Assembly (NCBI RefSeq): GCF_000300995.1
Contig: NZ_AMRJ01000002.1
Location: 1-64,000 of the forward strand
Direction of reading: 5' to 3'
Source of the DNA: Alcanivorax hongdengensis A-11-3
GTDB taxonomy: Bacteria; Pseudomonadota; Gammaproteobacteria; Pseudomonadales; Alcanivoracaceae
DNA: 64,000 nucleotides
The position numbers were made by a program, and so were the translations under genes. How positions within the stretch are numbered: the stretch's first letter is position 1; each line of letters starts with the position of its first letter. Shown piece after piece: positions 23,181 through 34,017 of the stretch. Below the pieces are notes generated by a model, which saw only the letters and a program-made list of their open reading frames with translations, did no database searches and was not told the DNA's origin.

Positions 23181-24488
23181 ATGGCAAAAGATGCAGTGGG
23201 TTATGCGCTGACTGCGCTCAATCGCCTGGCCAGCTCCGAAGTGCTGGACAAGATGGGCATGCGCAAAACCGTCGAGCGACTGGCCTACACGCTCACTCGC
23301 AGCGGTTTCCAGGTACTGACCACCACGGCGCGGGCCTTCAAGTCCAGCAACCCGGGCAGCAAGCCCACCCGACTGACCGCACCGGGCCACACCCGCGACA
23401 TGTTCGATCTTGGCGTCACCGACGAACAGCAGATGATCCGCGACAGTGTCCAGGCCTTCGCCCGCGAAGTGCTGCTGGCCCAGGGCGAAAGCGCCGATGA
23501 CGCCCAACGCACCAGTGACGACGTGCTGGCCCAGGCCCAGGAACTGGGGCTCAACTTCTTCGCTGTGCCGGAAGCCCTGGGCGGCGCGGCCAGCGAGCGC
23601 TCCACCGTCACCAGCATGCTGGTGGCCGAAGACCTTGCCAACGGTGACATGGGCCAGGCGGTGGCGATTCTCGCGCCGATGAGTGTGGCCAATGCCCTGA
23701 CCCAGTGGGGCACCGCCCAGCAGCAGGACAAATACCTGACCACCTTCGCCGAGGAAAACCCGCCCAAGGCCACCATTGCCGTGTGCGAACCGCGTCCGCT
23801 GTTCGACCCCATGGCCCTGCAGACCACCGCCCGCAAGGACGGCAACCACTATGTGCTCAACGGCGAGAAATCCCTGGTGCCGTTGGCCGCAGAAGCCGAA
23901 ATTTTCCTGGTGGCGGCACAGACCGACAACGGTCCGGCGGTATTCATCATCGAAGGCGGCACCGAAGGCCTGACCGCCGGCGACGATCCGTCCATGGGTA
24001 TCCGCGCCAGCGCCCAGCGCCCGCTCAAACTGGATAACGTACGCATCCCGGCAGAAAACCGCCTGGGCAATGACGACTTCGATTACCGCGCCTTTGTGGA
24101 CCTGGGCACCCTCGGCTGGTGCGCGTTGGCCATCGGCACCTGCCAGGCGGTACTGGATTACGTGGTCAGCTACTGTAACGAGCGAGTTGCCTTTGGTGAG
24201 CCGATCAGCCATCGTCAGGCGGTAGCCTTCATGATCGCTGACATGGCCATCGAGCTGGACTCCATGCGCATGCTCACCTACCGCGCCGTGTGCCGGGCGG
24301 AGCAGAACAAATCCTTCCAGCGTGAAGCGCACCTGGCCCGGACTCTGGTCAAGGAAAAGGCCATGAAGATCGGCACCGACGGCGTTCAGCTGCTGGGCGG
24401 CCATGGCTTCACCAAGGAATATCCTGTCGAGCGCTGGTACCGCGACCTGCGTGCCATCGGTGTCGCCTTCGGCGGCCTGCACCTGTAA
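23181..24488 (+). CDS. Acyl-CoA dehydrogenase-like protein lacking the usual catalytic Glu
   Basis: A 435-residue member of the acyl-CoA dehydrogenase fold. About 65 extra N-terminal residues precede the usual helical domain (FDLGVTDEQQMIRDSVQAFARE). FAD/substrate elements include TIAVCEPRPLFDP and YVLNGEKSLVPLA. Helix-G region reads AFVDLGTLGWCALAIGTCQ and the C-terminus YPVERWYRDLRAIGVAFGGLHL, so neither the MCAD-type (xxEGT) nor the IVD-type glutamate is present. A canonical dehydrogenase gene starts 14 bp downstream. The protein may be a non-catalytic subunit of a heteromeric enzyme or have altered chemistry. Confidence 0.85.
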   Translation: MAKDAVGYALTALNRLASSEVLDKMGMRKTVERLAYTLTRSGFQVLTTTARAFKSSNPGSKPTRLTAPGHTRDMFDLGVTDEQQMIRDSVQAFAREVLLAQGESADDAQRTSDDVLAQAQELGLNFFAVPEALGGAASERSTVTSMLVAEDLANGDMGQAVAILAPMSVANALTQWGTAQQQDKYLTTFAEENPPKATIAVCEPRPLFDPMALQTTARKDGNHYVLNGEKSLVPLAAEAEIFLVAAQTDNGPAVFIIEGGTEGLTAGDDPSMGIRASAQRPLKLDNVRIPAENRLGNDDFDYRAFVDLGTLGWCALAIGTCQAVLDYVVSYCNERVAFGEPISHRQAVAFMIADMAIELDSMRMLTYRAVCRAEQNKSFQREAHLARTLVKEKAMKIGTDGVQLLGGHGFTKEYPVERWYRDLRAIGVAFGGLHL

Positions 24489-24502
24489 GGAGGGACACAA
24501 CA

Positions 24503-25708
24503 ATGAATCTCGAAATTCCCAAGAAGTTCAAACCCCTGATCAACAACGCCTATCAGGTGGCCCAGAGCACCCTCCGCCCGCTGTCCCGCAAGTACGACCG
24601 GGGCGAGCATGAATATCCCAAGGAACTGGATATGCTGGCTGCGGTGCTGGATGGCTTCAACGAAGGTGACCCGGCCAACTCCGCCGGCGCGGCCACCACC
24701 GGCAAAGGCAAGGTGGAAGACGACGGTGGCGTCAAGAACGGCGCCAACATGGGCGTTTGCCTGGGCGCCATGGAAATGTGCTACGGCGATACCGGCTTCC
24801 TGCTGGCCATGCCCCGCCAGGGGCTGGGCAACGCCGCCATTGCCGCGGTAGCCAACGATGAGCAACTGGAGCGGTTCAAGGGCAAGTGGGCGGCCATGGC
24901 CATCACCGAGCCCAGCTGCGGCTCGGACTCCGCCGCTATCCGCACTACGGCCAAAAAGGATGGTGACCACTACATCCTTAATGGCGAGAAGATCTATGTG
25001 ACCTCCGGCTCCCGGGCCGACTGCGTCGTGGTCTGGGCATCACTGGATCCGAAACTGGGCCGTGCCGCCATCAAATCCTTTGTGGTGGACTGGGGCACCC
25101 CGGGCATGGAGCTGGCTCGTCTGGAAAAGAAACTGGGCATCCGCGCTTCCGACACCGCCGCCATCAACTTCGTGGACTGCCGGGTACCGGCGGAAAACCT
25201 GCTGGGCAGTGAAGAAATCGACACCAAGAAAGGTTTCGCCGGTGTCATGGAAACCTTCGACAATACCCGCCCGCTGGTGGCCGCCATGGCCATCGGTTGC
25301 GCCAAGGCCTCACTGGAGCGCATCAAGGAGCTGCTCAAGGACCACATGAGCTATGACTACGGCAAGCCGGTGGACAACTGCTCGGCGGTGGAAGCGGAGA
25401 TCTACCGCATGGAAGCCGACTGGGAAGCCGCCTACTGGCTGGCGGTGAAAGCCGCCTGGATGGCCGACAACAAGAAGGCCAATTCCCTGGAGGCGTCCAT
25501 TTCCAAGGCCAAGGCCGGGCGCGTGGGTAACCAGATCACCCTGCGCTGTGTGGAGCTGGCCGGCAGCCTGGGTTACACCGAGGACGAACTGCTGGAAAAA
25601 TGGGCCCGCGATTCAAAAATTCTCGATATTTTTGAAGGCACTCAGCAAATCCAGCAGCTGATCATTGCCCGTCGCGTACTGGGACTTTCGTCCAAGGAAC
25701 TGAAGTAA
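24503..25708 (+). CDS. Acyl-CoA dehydrogenase
   Basis: A 401-residue acyl-CoA dehydrogenase with all standard elements: AMAITEPSCGSDSAAIRTTA (flavin and substrate loop), HYILNGEKIYVTSGSRADCVVVWA, and the catalytic glutamate in ILDIFEGTQQIQQLIIARRVLG. The reaction is FAD-dependent alpha,beta-dehydrogenation of acyl-CoA, passing electrons to ETF. GGAGGGACACAACA is the ribosome-binding site. Together with the preceding atypical member it forms a two-gene operon closed by an intrinsic terminator. Confidence 0.92.
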   Translation: MNLEIPKKFKPLINNAYQVAQSTLRPLSRKYDRGEHEYPKELDMLAAVLDGFNEGDPANSAGAATTGKGKVEDDGGVKNGANMGVCLGAMEMCYGDTGFLLAMPRQGLGNAAIAAVANDEQLERFKGKWAAMAITEPSCGSDSAAIRTTAKKDGDHYILNGEKIYVTSGSRADCVVVWASLDPKLGRAAIKSFVVDWGTPGMELARLEKKLGIRASDTAAINFVDCRVPAENLLGSEEIDTKKGFAGVMETFDNTRPLVAAMAIGCAKASLERIKELLKDHMSYDYGKPVDNCSAVEAEIYRMEADWEAAYWLAVKAAWMADNKKANSLEASISKAKAGRVGNQITLRCVELAGSLGYTEDELLEKWARDSKILDIFEGTQQIQQLIIARRVLGLSSKELK

Positions 25709-25722
25709 TCCCCTCCTCCCGG

Positions 25723-25752
25723 GCCGGGTATCCATGCGATACCCGGCTTTTT
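25723..25752 (+). terminator. Intrinsic terminator of the acyl-CoA dehydrogenase operon
   Basis: GCCGGGTATC pairs with GATACCCGGC (25723-25747, loop CATGC), followed by T5. The remaining 25753-25966 is the AT-richer leader of the next gene, with no other feature seen. Confidence 0.88.
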
Positions 25753-25966
25753 CTACCACTAAATCCCTAGCGCAAAATCCCCCCTAACGATGATGTTCGT
25801 CACGCCAACGTTGTGACACCATCCAGTCAGTGACATTTACAGTTGTACACCGATAGAGCAACACAGGGATGCCCTGAACTTTGCCATCATGGCAGGTAGC
25901 AGGGCCGGACATCCCCACAGGGGATCGAAGGGAAAGAACAACAACAGGAAAAAGGGGGGCCAGCCA

Positions 25967-26299
25967 ATGTCCGCCAAAACCGTCTTTGCCATAACCGTTC
26001 TTGCCGCCGCCTTGACCAGCCAGACCGCCCTGGCCGCCAGTTCACAACTGGCCACCGTGGTCCTCAGTCAGAGCTGCGACTACATTCTTCTCAACAGCAG
26101 CCACGGCATGGTGCTGGTCAAGCAACTCAAGGGCCAGTCACCCCACGCCGGGGATACGCTTTCCGGCGATCTCAGCGCCGGAGACTTCAGCCAGCTGCAG
26201 AACACTCGCAACAAGGCCGCGTTAAGCGTATGGGTGGACCTGGTGGACCCGCACAGCAACAAGGCCATCAGCGAATACAGCCGCCACTGCCAGAGCTGA
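25967..26299 (+). CDS. Small secreted protein of unknown function
   Basis: A 110-residue protein from ATG 25967 (AAAGGGGGG in front); an upstream in-frame start exists but gives a charged non-signal leader. Signal peptide residues 1-24 end with TALA/A. The mature 86 residues contain two cysteines (SQSCDYILL and SRHCQS at the very end) that could form a disulphide, and no recognised domain. It abuts, without any gap, the stop of the convergent ArsR gene. Confidence 0.65.
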   Translation: MSAKTVFAITVLAAALTSQTALAASSQLATVVLSQSCDYILLNSSHGMVLVKQLKGQSPHAGDTLSGDLSAGDFSQLQNTRNKAALSVWVDLVDPHSNKAISEYSRHCQS

Positions 26300-26662
26300 T
26301 CAGCCCACGCGCGCCAGAAACCCGGACAACAGCCGGTACATGTCCGGGTTGATGCGGCAGTAACGTCGCCGCCCCTGCCGGGTAACGGTAATCAGGCCGG
26401 CCTCCACCAGTTCACGCACATGGTGGGAAATCGTGGGAGCGCCCACGTTCAGACGCTGAATGAAATCGCCAAAGGCACAACCGGCGGGTACCCGCGCCAG
26501 GTCTACCTGGTCCTGCTCGCGGCTGTGCTCGAGAATAACCTGATAAATCCGCAAGCGGTTGGCATTGGCCAACGCCTTGAAGGCCCGCGCCAGTCGCTCC
26601 TCACGACTCACTGATGCCTCCTCGTCTACCTTGGCGTTTTTCTGTGATTCCTTATGGGCCAA
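26300..26662 (-). CDS. ArsR-family transcriptional regulator
   Basis: A 120-residue winged-helix repressor starting at TTG (26660-26662), supported by GGAGG nine bases upstream on the minus strand. The HTH core is ALANANRLRIYQVILEHS and NVGAPTISHHVRELVEAGLITVTRQGRRRYCRINPD. A conserved CAFGDF segment carries one cysteine, but the classical CxC metal site is absent, so it may sense a small organic molecule or redox state. It is divergent from an Old Yellow Enzyme gene, with two operator-like palindromes between. Confidence 0.88.
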   Translation of the reverse strand: MAHKESQKNAKVDEEASVSREERLARAFKALANANRLRIYQVILEHSREQDQVDLARVPAGCAFGDFIQRLNVGAPTISHHVRELVEAGLITVTRQGRRRYCRINPDMYRLLSGFLARVG

Positions 26663-26684
26663 TTGCCGTGCCTCCGGTGAAAAC

Positions 26685-26733
26685 AGTTTGACGACTATCG
26701 AAGTGTTTTATAGTTTGACAGCCATCGAACTAT
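26685..26733. promoter_or_regulatory. Two tandem palindromic operators between arsR-type and OYE genes
   Basis: AGTTTGA-N6-TCGAAGT (26685-26704) and AGTTTGA-N6-TCGAACT (26712-26731; the symmetry extends to ATAGTTTGA/TCGAACTAT, 26710-26733). The sites have the same architecture and are 27 bp centre to centre. ArsR proteins bind such 12-2-12-like repeats, so the repressor at 26300 is the likely ligand. Confidence 0.65.
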
Positions 26734-26778
26734 TAAGCTACCGGCTTTTGCCCACCGCTTCCAGCAGGAGATATTCGC

Positions 26779-28032
26779 GTGAGCCATGCACAAACCCTGG
26801 GCCAGTCACTGGCCCTGCCCTGCGGTGCCACCCTTGGCAACCGCTTCGCCAAGTCAGCCATGAGCGAGGCCCTGGGAACCATTGATAACCATGCCACCGA
26901 GGAGCTGGTGCGTCTCTATCAGCGCTGGGCCGAGGGTGGCACCGGCCTGCTGATCACCGGCAACATCATGGTCGACCGTCACCATACTGGCGAGCCCAAC
27001 AACGTGGTGCTCGAGGACGAAACAGACATGGCCCTGCTACAGCGCTGGGCAGAAGCCGGCAAGAGCCAGAGCGGCCACATCTGGGTACAGCTCAACCACC
27101 CCGGCAAGCAAATCCCGCGCATGCTTGCCAGTGGCGATACCCTGGCGCCATCCGCCGTCCCCTTCGGCAAGGAGCTGAAAAGCGCCTTCAAAACACCCCG
27201 GGCGCTCACCGAAGCGGAAATCCGGGACATCATTCAGCGCTTTGCCACCAGCGCCGCCATTGCCAAAAAAGCCGGTTTCACCGGCGTGCAGATCCATGGA
27301 GCCCACGGCTATCTGGTCAGCCAGTTCCTGTCCGGCCACCACAACCGCCGTGAGGATCAATGGGGCGGCTCCCTGGAAAACCGCATGCGCTTCCCGCTGG
27401 AGATCTACCGGGCCATCCGCAAGGCGGTGGGCGATGCCTATCCGGTGAGCATCAAACTCAACTCCGCGGACTTCCAGCGCGGCGGCTTCACGGAAGAAGA
27501 ATCCATGACCGTGGCCGAAACCCTGGCCGCCGAAGGGCTCGATCTGCTGGAGATCTCCGGTGGCAATTACGAAAATCCGGCCATGGCCGGGGCCAAGGGA
27601 GTGCGCGAAAGCACCGTGGCCCGGGAAGCCTACTTTCTGGATTACGCCAATGAAATCCGCAAACGGGTATCCATTCCGCTGATGGTTACCGGCGGCTTCC
27701 GTTCCGCCAAGGCCATGGCCGATGCCATCGACAGCGGCGCCACCGATCTGGTCGGCATTGCCCGCCCCCTGGCCGTGGAGCCGGACCTGCCCAATCGCAT
27801 CCTGGCCGGGCAAAACGGCGTGGTCAGCCGGGTAACCCCGCGCAAGACCGGCATCAAGGCCATTGATGAAATGGCCATGATGGAGGTGTCCTGGTTTTCC
27901 CGTCAGCTGCATCGCATGGGCAAGGGCAAAGACCCGCGCCCGGATGAAAGCGTGCTGTTCTCGCTGTTCAAGGTAGCTGCAGGCATGGGCATGGGTAGCT
28001 TGCGGACCCGGCGCATGCGGGCCAACAGCTGA
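26779..28032 (+). CDS. NADH:flavin oxidoreductase, Old Yellow Enzyme family
   Basis: A 417-residue single-domain TIM-barrel flavoenzyme starting at GTG 26779 (CAGGAG eight bases upstream). Family motifs: QLNHPGKQIPR, AIAKKAGFTGVQIHGAHGYLVSQFLSGHHNRREDQWGGSLENRMRF read in pieces (IHGAHGYL; NRREDQWGGS), and GGFRSAKAMADAI with VGIARPLAVEPDL at the phosphate-binding end. It lacks the FeS and FAD/NAD domains of FadH. Likely substrates are alpha,beta-unsaturated carbonyls. It is divergently transcribed from the ArsR repressor. Confidence 0.9.
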   Translation: MSHAQTLGQSLALPCGATLGNRFAKSAMSEALGTIDNHATEELVRLYQRWAEGGTGLLITGNIMVDRHHTGEPNNVVLEDETDMALLQRWAEAGKSQSGHIWVQLNHPGKQIPRMLASGDTLAPSAVPFGKELKSAFKTPRALTEAEIRDIIQRFATSAAIAKKAGFTGVQIHGAHGYLVSQFLSGHHNRREDQWGGSLENRMRFPLEIYRAIRKAVGDAYPVSIKLNSADFQRGGFTEEESMTVAETLAAEGLDLLEISGGNYENPAMAGAKGVRESTVAREAYFLDYANEIRKRVSIPLMVTGGFRSAKAMADAIDSGATDLVGIARPLAVEPDLPNRILAGQNGVVSRVTPRKTGIKAIDEMAMMEVSWFSRQLHRMGKGKDPRPDESVLFSLFKVAAGMGMGSLRTRRMRANS

Positions 28033-28056
28033 GGTCGGATAACCCCGTCAACCGCC

Positions 28057-28090
28057 AACAAAAAGCCCCGCGAATGCGGGGCTTTTTGTT
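28057..28090. terminator. Bidirectional intrinsic terminator between OYE gene and fadH
   Basis: AACAAAAAGCCCCGC pairs perfectly with GCGGGGCTTTTTGTT around a GAAT loop, giving a T-tract in both orientations for the convergent genes. Confidence 0.92.
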
Positions 28091-28115
28091 GTTGCCAATG
28101 ACAGCAGCGGGCAGC

Positions 28116-30209
<2,094 letters not shown>

Positions 30210-30219
30210 TTAGTATCTA

Positions 30220-30238
30220 ATTTTGACACTGTCAAGAT
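30220..30238. promoter_or_regulatory. TetR-type operator between fadH and its divergent regulator
   Basis: ATTTTGAC-ACT-GTCAAGAT is a near-perfect inverted repeat (core TTGAC/GTCAA). A second GTCAA...TTGAC arrangement overlaps it upstream (GTCAA at 30204-30208). It lies about 50 bp before the TetR start and about 85 bp before fadH. Confidence 0.6.
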
Positions 30239-30285
30239 CAATCCTGCACTATTGTCACAGTCTGAATTGCCAGGATGTCAGCCCC

Positions 30286-30891
30286 ATGGCCAGTACCGCC
30301 CGCTATCACCACGGTGACCTGCACGCCACCCTGCTGCAGGAAGCCAACCGCCTGCTCAACGAACAGGGTATCGAAGGCCTGTCGCTGCGCAAGCTGGCCG
30401 AGCGGGCCGGCGTCTCACGCACGGCGCCCTACCACCACTTCAAGGACAAGAACGCCCTGCTCTGCGCCCTGGCCACCCAGGCCTTCGGCCAGCTCGACGA
30501 GATGATACAACGGCAGCTGGAACGTGGCGCGAAGGAAAACATTCAGGACTTTGTCCGCGAATACCTGCGCTATGCCACCGAGCACCCGGAGCAATACGAG
30601 CTGATGTTCGGCCGCACCCTGTGGAAGAGCGGCCAGCCCAGTGACGAGCTCAAGGCCGTCGCCTACCGCAGTTTTCGGCACTATGCCGAGGGGCTGGGCC
30701 GGCTGTTGCAGGGCCGCCTGCCCGCCAATACCGATCCGCTGCGCGTCGCCCAGGCCAGCTGGGCGACCATTCACGGTCTGTGCCGCCTGGTGATTGACGG
30801 CATCTACGTCAACCGCGTGGACATGGAAGCAGTTAGCGAGCAGGCCGTTGCCCTGATCATGGCGGCGCTCAAGCCGGCGAAAAACGACTGA
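30286..30891 (+). CDS. TetR/AcrR-family transcriptional regulator
   Basis: A 201-residue repressor from ATG 30286 (MASTARYHHGDLH, the usual start for this subgroup); an upstream in-frame ATG at 30223 would run through the operator. The HTH is GIEGLSLRKLAERAGVSRTAPYHHFKDKNALL. The ligand domain contains MFGRTLWKS and AQASWATIHGLCRLVIDG, matching the TetR_C WHG subgroup. It probably represses the divergent fadH in response to an acyl-CoA or fatty acid. Confidence 0.9.
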   Translation: MASTARYHHGDLHATLLQEANRLLNEQGIEGLSLRKLAERAGVSRTAPYHHFKDKNALLCALATQAFGQLDEMIQRQLERGAKENIQDFVREYLRYATEHPEQYELMFGRTLWKSGQPSDELKAVAYRSFRHYAEGLGRLLQGRLPANTDPLRVAQASWATIHGLCRLVIDGIYVNRVDMEAVSEQAVALIMAALKPAKND

Positions 30892-30977
30892 TACACCGTC
30901 AATAACGACCGGGTGAGCACTCTGGTCATTCTCCCTTTGCCAGCTTGTCGATAGCCTGATGAAAAAGGGAGGCTGCC

Positions 30978-33088
30978 ATGAAATCCGTACCCACCTTCTG
31001 CCGTGTCTGTGAACCCTCCTGTGCCCTGGTGGCCCAGGTGGATGACGGCAAGGTTCAACGTCTGCAACCGGACAGGGACCACCCGGTGACCCGGGGCTTT
31101 GCCTGCCACAAGGGCATCAACTATCTGGCCATTCACCAGGACCCGGACCGGTTGGACACGCCGCTGGCTCGTCAGGGCGACCGGCGCCCCGGCCAGGGGC
31201 AATGGCAACCGCGCAGCTGGGAAAGCGTCACTGACGACATCGCCGGCGCACTCAAACAGATCATCGAAACCCATGGCCCGGATGCGGTGGCTGGTTATAT
31301 CGGCAACCCCACCGCCTTCAACGCCCTTGGCAGCCAGGCCATTGGCGAGTTTTTCATGGGTCTGGGCAGCCGACGGATTTTCAATCCGGCACCCAAGACT
31401 GCGCCAACAAGTTTGCCGCCGGGGAGGCGGTATTCGGCACCAGCACCCTGCATCCACTGCCGGATTTCGACCACACCGACTGCCTGCTGATCTTTGGCGA
31501 GAACCCGAAAGTCTCGCACATGAGCTTTATCTCCATTGCCGACCCGATGGCCAAAATCCGCGCGGCCTGTCAGCGAGGCGCCAGCGTCTATTACATCAAT
31601 CCACGCCGCATCGAATCCGCCAGCCCCAAAACCGGCGAGGTCATCCAGATTTTGCCGGACACGGATCTCTACCTGATGGCCGCCCTGCTCCATGAAATCG
31701 ATGCCCTGGGCCGCTTTGATGAGGCCGTACTGCGCGATCACGGCAAGCATGTCCGGGAGCTGCGTGACTGTATCGCGCCCTACTCCGCCGAGGCCGTGGC
31801 CGAGGTGGTGGGCCTGCGCGCCGACCATATTCGTTCTCTGGCGGATGAATTCAGCGCGGCCAAGCGGGCGGCGGTGCATATGTCCACCGGCGTCAACATG
31901 GGCCGCCATGGCACCCTGTGCTACTGGTTGCTGCAGATGCTCAGTTTCGTCACCGGCAACCTGGACAAGCCGGGCGGCAATTTTTACAGCGAGGGCTTTT
32001 ACCCCGCCGCCAAGGCCGGCAGGGTCCGCCATGACCCGGTGTTCTTTTCCACCCGCCACGGCGAAATGCGCCATGTTCGCGGTGCCCTGGCCGGCAACCT
32101 GTTGCCGGACATGATTCTGGAGGAGGACAATCCCATTCGCGCTCTGGTGGTCATCGCCGGCAACCCGCTGCTTAGCGTCGGTGGCGAGGCACGCTGGCGT
32201 GACGCACTGGAAACACTGGACCTGCTGGTAGTCATCGATCTGTTCCGCAACGCCACCGGCGAATATGCCCATTACCTGCTACCCGCGGCGGATATGCTGG
32301 AACGCCCGGACATCAATATCTGCGGCCTGGGCATGCAGTATCAGCCCTATGTGCAATATACCGATGCGGTGGTGCCGCCGGCGCAAGATCGCAAGGAAGA
32401 GTGGTGGATTCTGTCCCGGCTGCTGCAGAAAATGGACCTGCCCGCCTCACTGCTGGATCAGCCAGGCCATCCCTTTGGCCGACTGGAACACATGATGTCC
32501 CGGCACAACCTGACCGTGGACAGCCTCAAGGCCTCGCCGTCCGGCACCGCCGTTCTGGATACCCGGCCCATTGGTCGTTTCTATACGGACTTTTTGCAAA
32601 CCGACGATAAACGGGTGGACTGCTGCCCGCCGCTGTTTGCCGAGGCCATGACCCTGGCCAATCAGCAGTTCCAGGCCCTCAGACAGGCCCGCCCCGACTT
32701 CCGTCTGATCAACCTGCGTACCCACTATATGCACAACAGCTGGTACCAGAACGTAGCGACACTCAAACGCGGCAAACACGCCGATAACCCGCTACACATG
32801 AATCCGGAGGACATGTCGGCTCTGGGGGTGCAGGAAGGTAGCAACCTGATAGTCAGCAATGCGTATGGCCAGATCACAGCCCGGGCCCATGCCGACGACA
32901 GCCTGCGAACCGGTGTGGTGGCCATGACCCACGGCTGGGGCAACGCCCAAACACCCGGTCTGCGAGTCGCCAACGAGTATCCCGGCGTGAATATCAATGC
33001 CCTGCTGCCCCATGGCCCCGGCAGCTATGAAAAGCTGAGCAACCAGGCCTTCATGAGTGGCGTGCCGGTGGCCATCCAGAAAGGTTAG
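30978..33088 (+). pseudogene. Molybdopterin oxidoreductase (formate dehydrogenase-like), frameshifted
   Basis: Two adjacent frames together encode one molybdopterin enzyme of about 703 residues. The first (from ATG 30978) has the 4Fe-4S motif CRVCEPSC...GFACHKG and continues to GLGSRRIFN. The second frame resumes at SGTQDCANKFAAGEAVFG and runs to the C-terminal molydopterin dinucleotide-binding domain (HYMHNSWYQNV...GNAQTPGLRVANEYPGVNINAL). One base, probably a T, is missing near 31385. Without it the protein stops at 31490. The rest of the second frame is well conserved, so the change is recent or a sequencing error. The oxidised substrate is unknown. Confidence 0.85.
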
Positions 33089-33108
33089 GGCCTGTTAACA
33101 GGCCCGGG

Positions 33109-33855
33109 TCAGCTCAACCAGCGAAAGGCGTGGCGCAGGGCCTGCGGATCACAAGGCTCGATCCAGTCACCGTGAGCCAGAAGGATACGCCGTGGCTGCC
33201 AGGCCAGCAGTTGCGCCAGGCTGGCCCGGGCTTCGGCCTTGCCGCCCAGAAAGGTATAACGGAAATCCCGCGGCGCCTGACCATGGGGCGCCACCACGCC
33301 GGCCAGACGCAACAGCCAGCGCAGTGACCAGTGCACCTTTTTCGGTGAAAAATTCTCGATCAGATCCGCCACAATCAGCGTGCGGCTTTGATGGTGGAAG
33401 AACACCACCTCGTCCATGAAACGGCTGCCACGAAAGATGTGCTGGCCCAGTTCCTGGTGCCAGGCCGCCTCCGGCTGCTCGCCCAGATCATCGGTGAAGC
33501 GCACGGCAATGCCCTGCTCGCGGGCCCGCTCGCGCACACCCGGTGACGCCCATACCCGGGCATCCGGAAAGTGGTCCGCCCAGCCCTGCAGATGGGCATA
33601 GTGAATCTTGTTGGGCGACACCAGGTGACAGATCGTTCCCAACCGGCTCAGCTGCTGAGCCAGCTGGGCATCATAGGCGATGGGTGAATGCAGCCACAGG
33701 CGGTCACCGCCCAGCCGCACCACCGTCATGCGCGTGGTAAAGGGGATCCGGGCGCCATACATGGCCATATAGGTGAGCGGCCCGTCGGCGATCCACAGAT
33801 CGTCGGCCAGGCCCTTGAGCTGGTTGATCGGCTCATAGAGAGAAAGGACTGCCAT
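33109..33855 (-). CDS. DUF4336 domain-containing protein (MBL-fold related)
   Basis: A 248-residue protein. The elements LADDLWIADGPLTYMAMYGARIPFTTRMTVVRL (in part), LHSPIAYDAQLAQQL, HLVSPNKIHYAHLQGWADHFPDARVWASPG and LLAHGDWIE are typical of DUF4336, a relative of the metallo-beta-lactamase fold. Histidines in SPNKIHYAH and AHGDW may bind metal. Its function is unknown. It converges with the molybdopterin gene 20 bp away. Confidence 0.75.
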   Translation of the reverse strand: MAVLSLYEPINQLKGLADDLWIADGPLTYMAMYGARIPFTTRMTVVRLGGDRLWLHSPIAYDAQLAQQLSRLGTICHLVSPNKIHYAHLQGWADHFPDARVWASPGVRERAREQGIAVRFTDDLGEQPEAAWHQELGQHIFRGSRFMDEVVFFHHQSRTLIVADLIENFSPKKVHWSLRWLLRLAGVVAPHGQAPRDFRYTFLGGKAEARASLAQLLAWQPRRILLAHGDWIEPCDPQALRHAFRWLS

Positions 33856-33963
33856 GACTCACGCCTCCCTGCGCTACCTCTCCAGTGTCACCGCCAGCAC
33901 ACCGGCCGGCAAGTGCTATCTTTGGCATGACAAAAAAAGACACAGCCGGCTTTTTTCAGACAT

Positions 33964-33995
33964 AAAAAAACGCCCCTCAGCGAGGGGCGTTTTTT
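33964..33995. terminator. Intrinsic terminator downstream of the thiolase gene
   Basis: CGCCCCTC (33971-33978) pairs with GAGGGGCG (33982-33989), flanked by A7 and T6. On the minus strand it terminates the thiolase gene ending at 34018. Confidence 0.92.
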
Positions 33996-34017
33996 ATCGG
34001 TGCCGTGGAGACCGGGA

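Noticed and set aside
31370..31400. Programmed frameshifting in the molybdopterin oxidoreductase
   Set aside because: No slippery heptamer or downstream stimulatory structure is apparent; a lost base is simpler.
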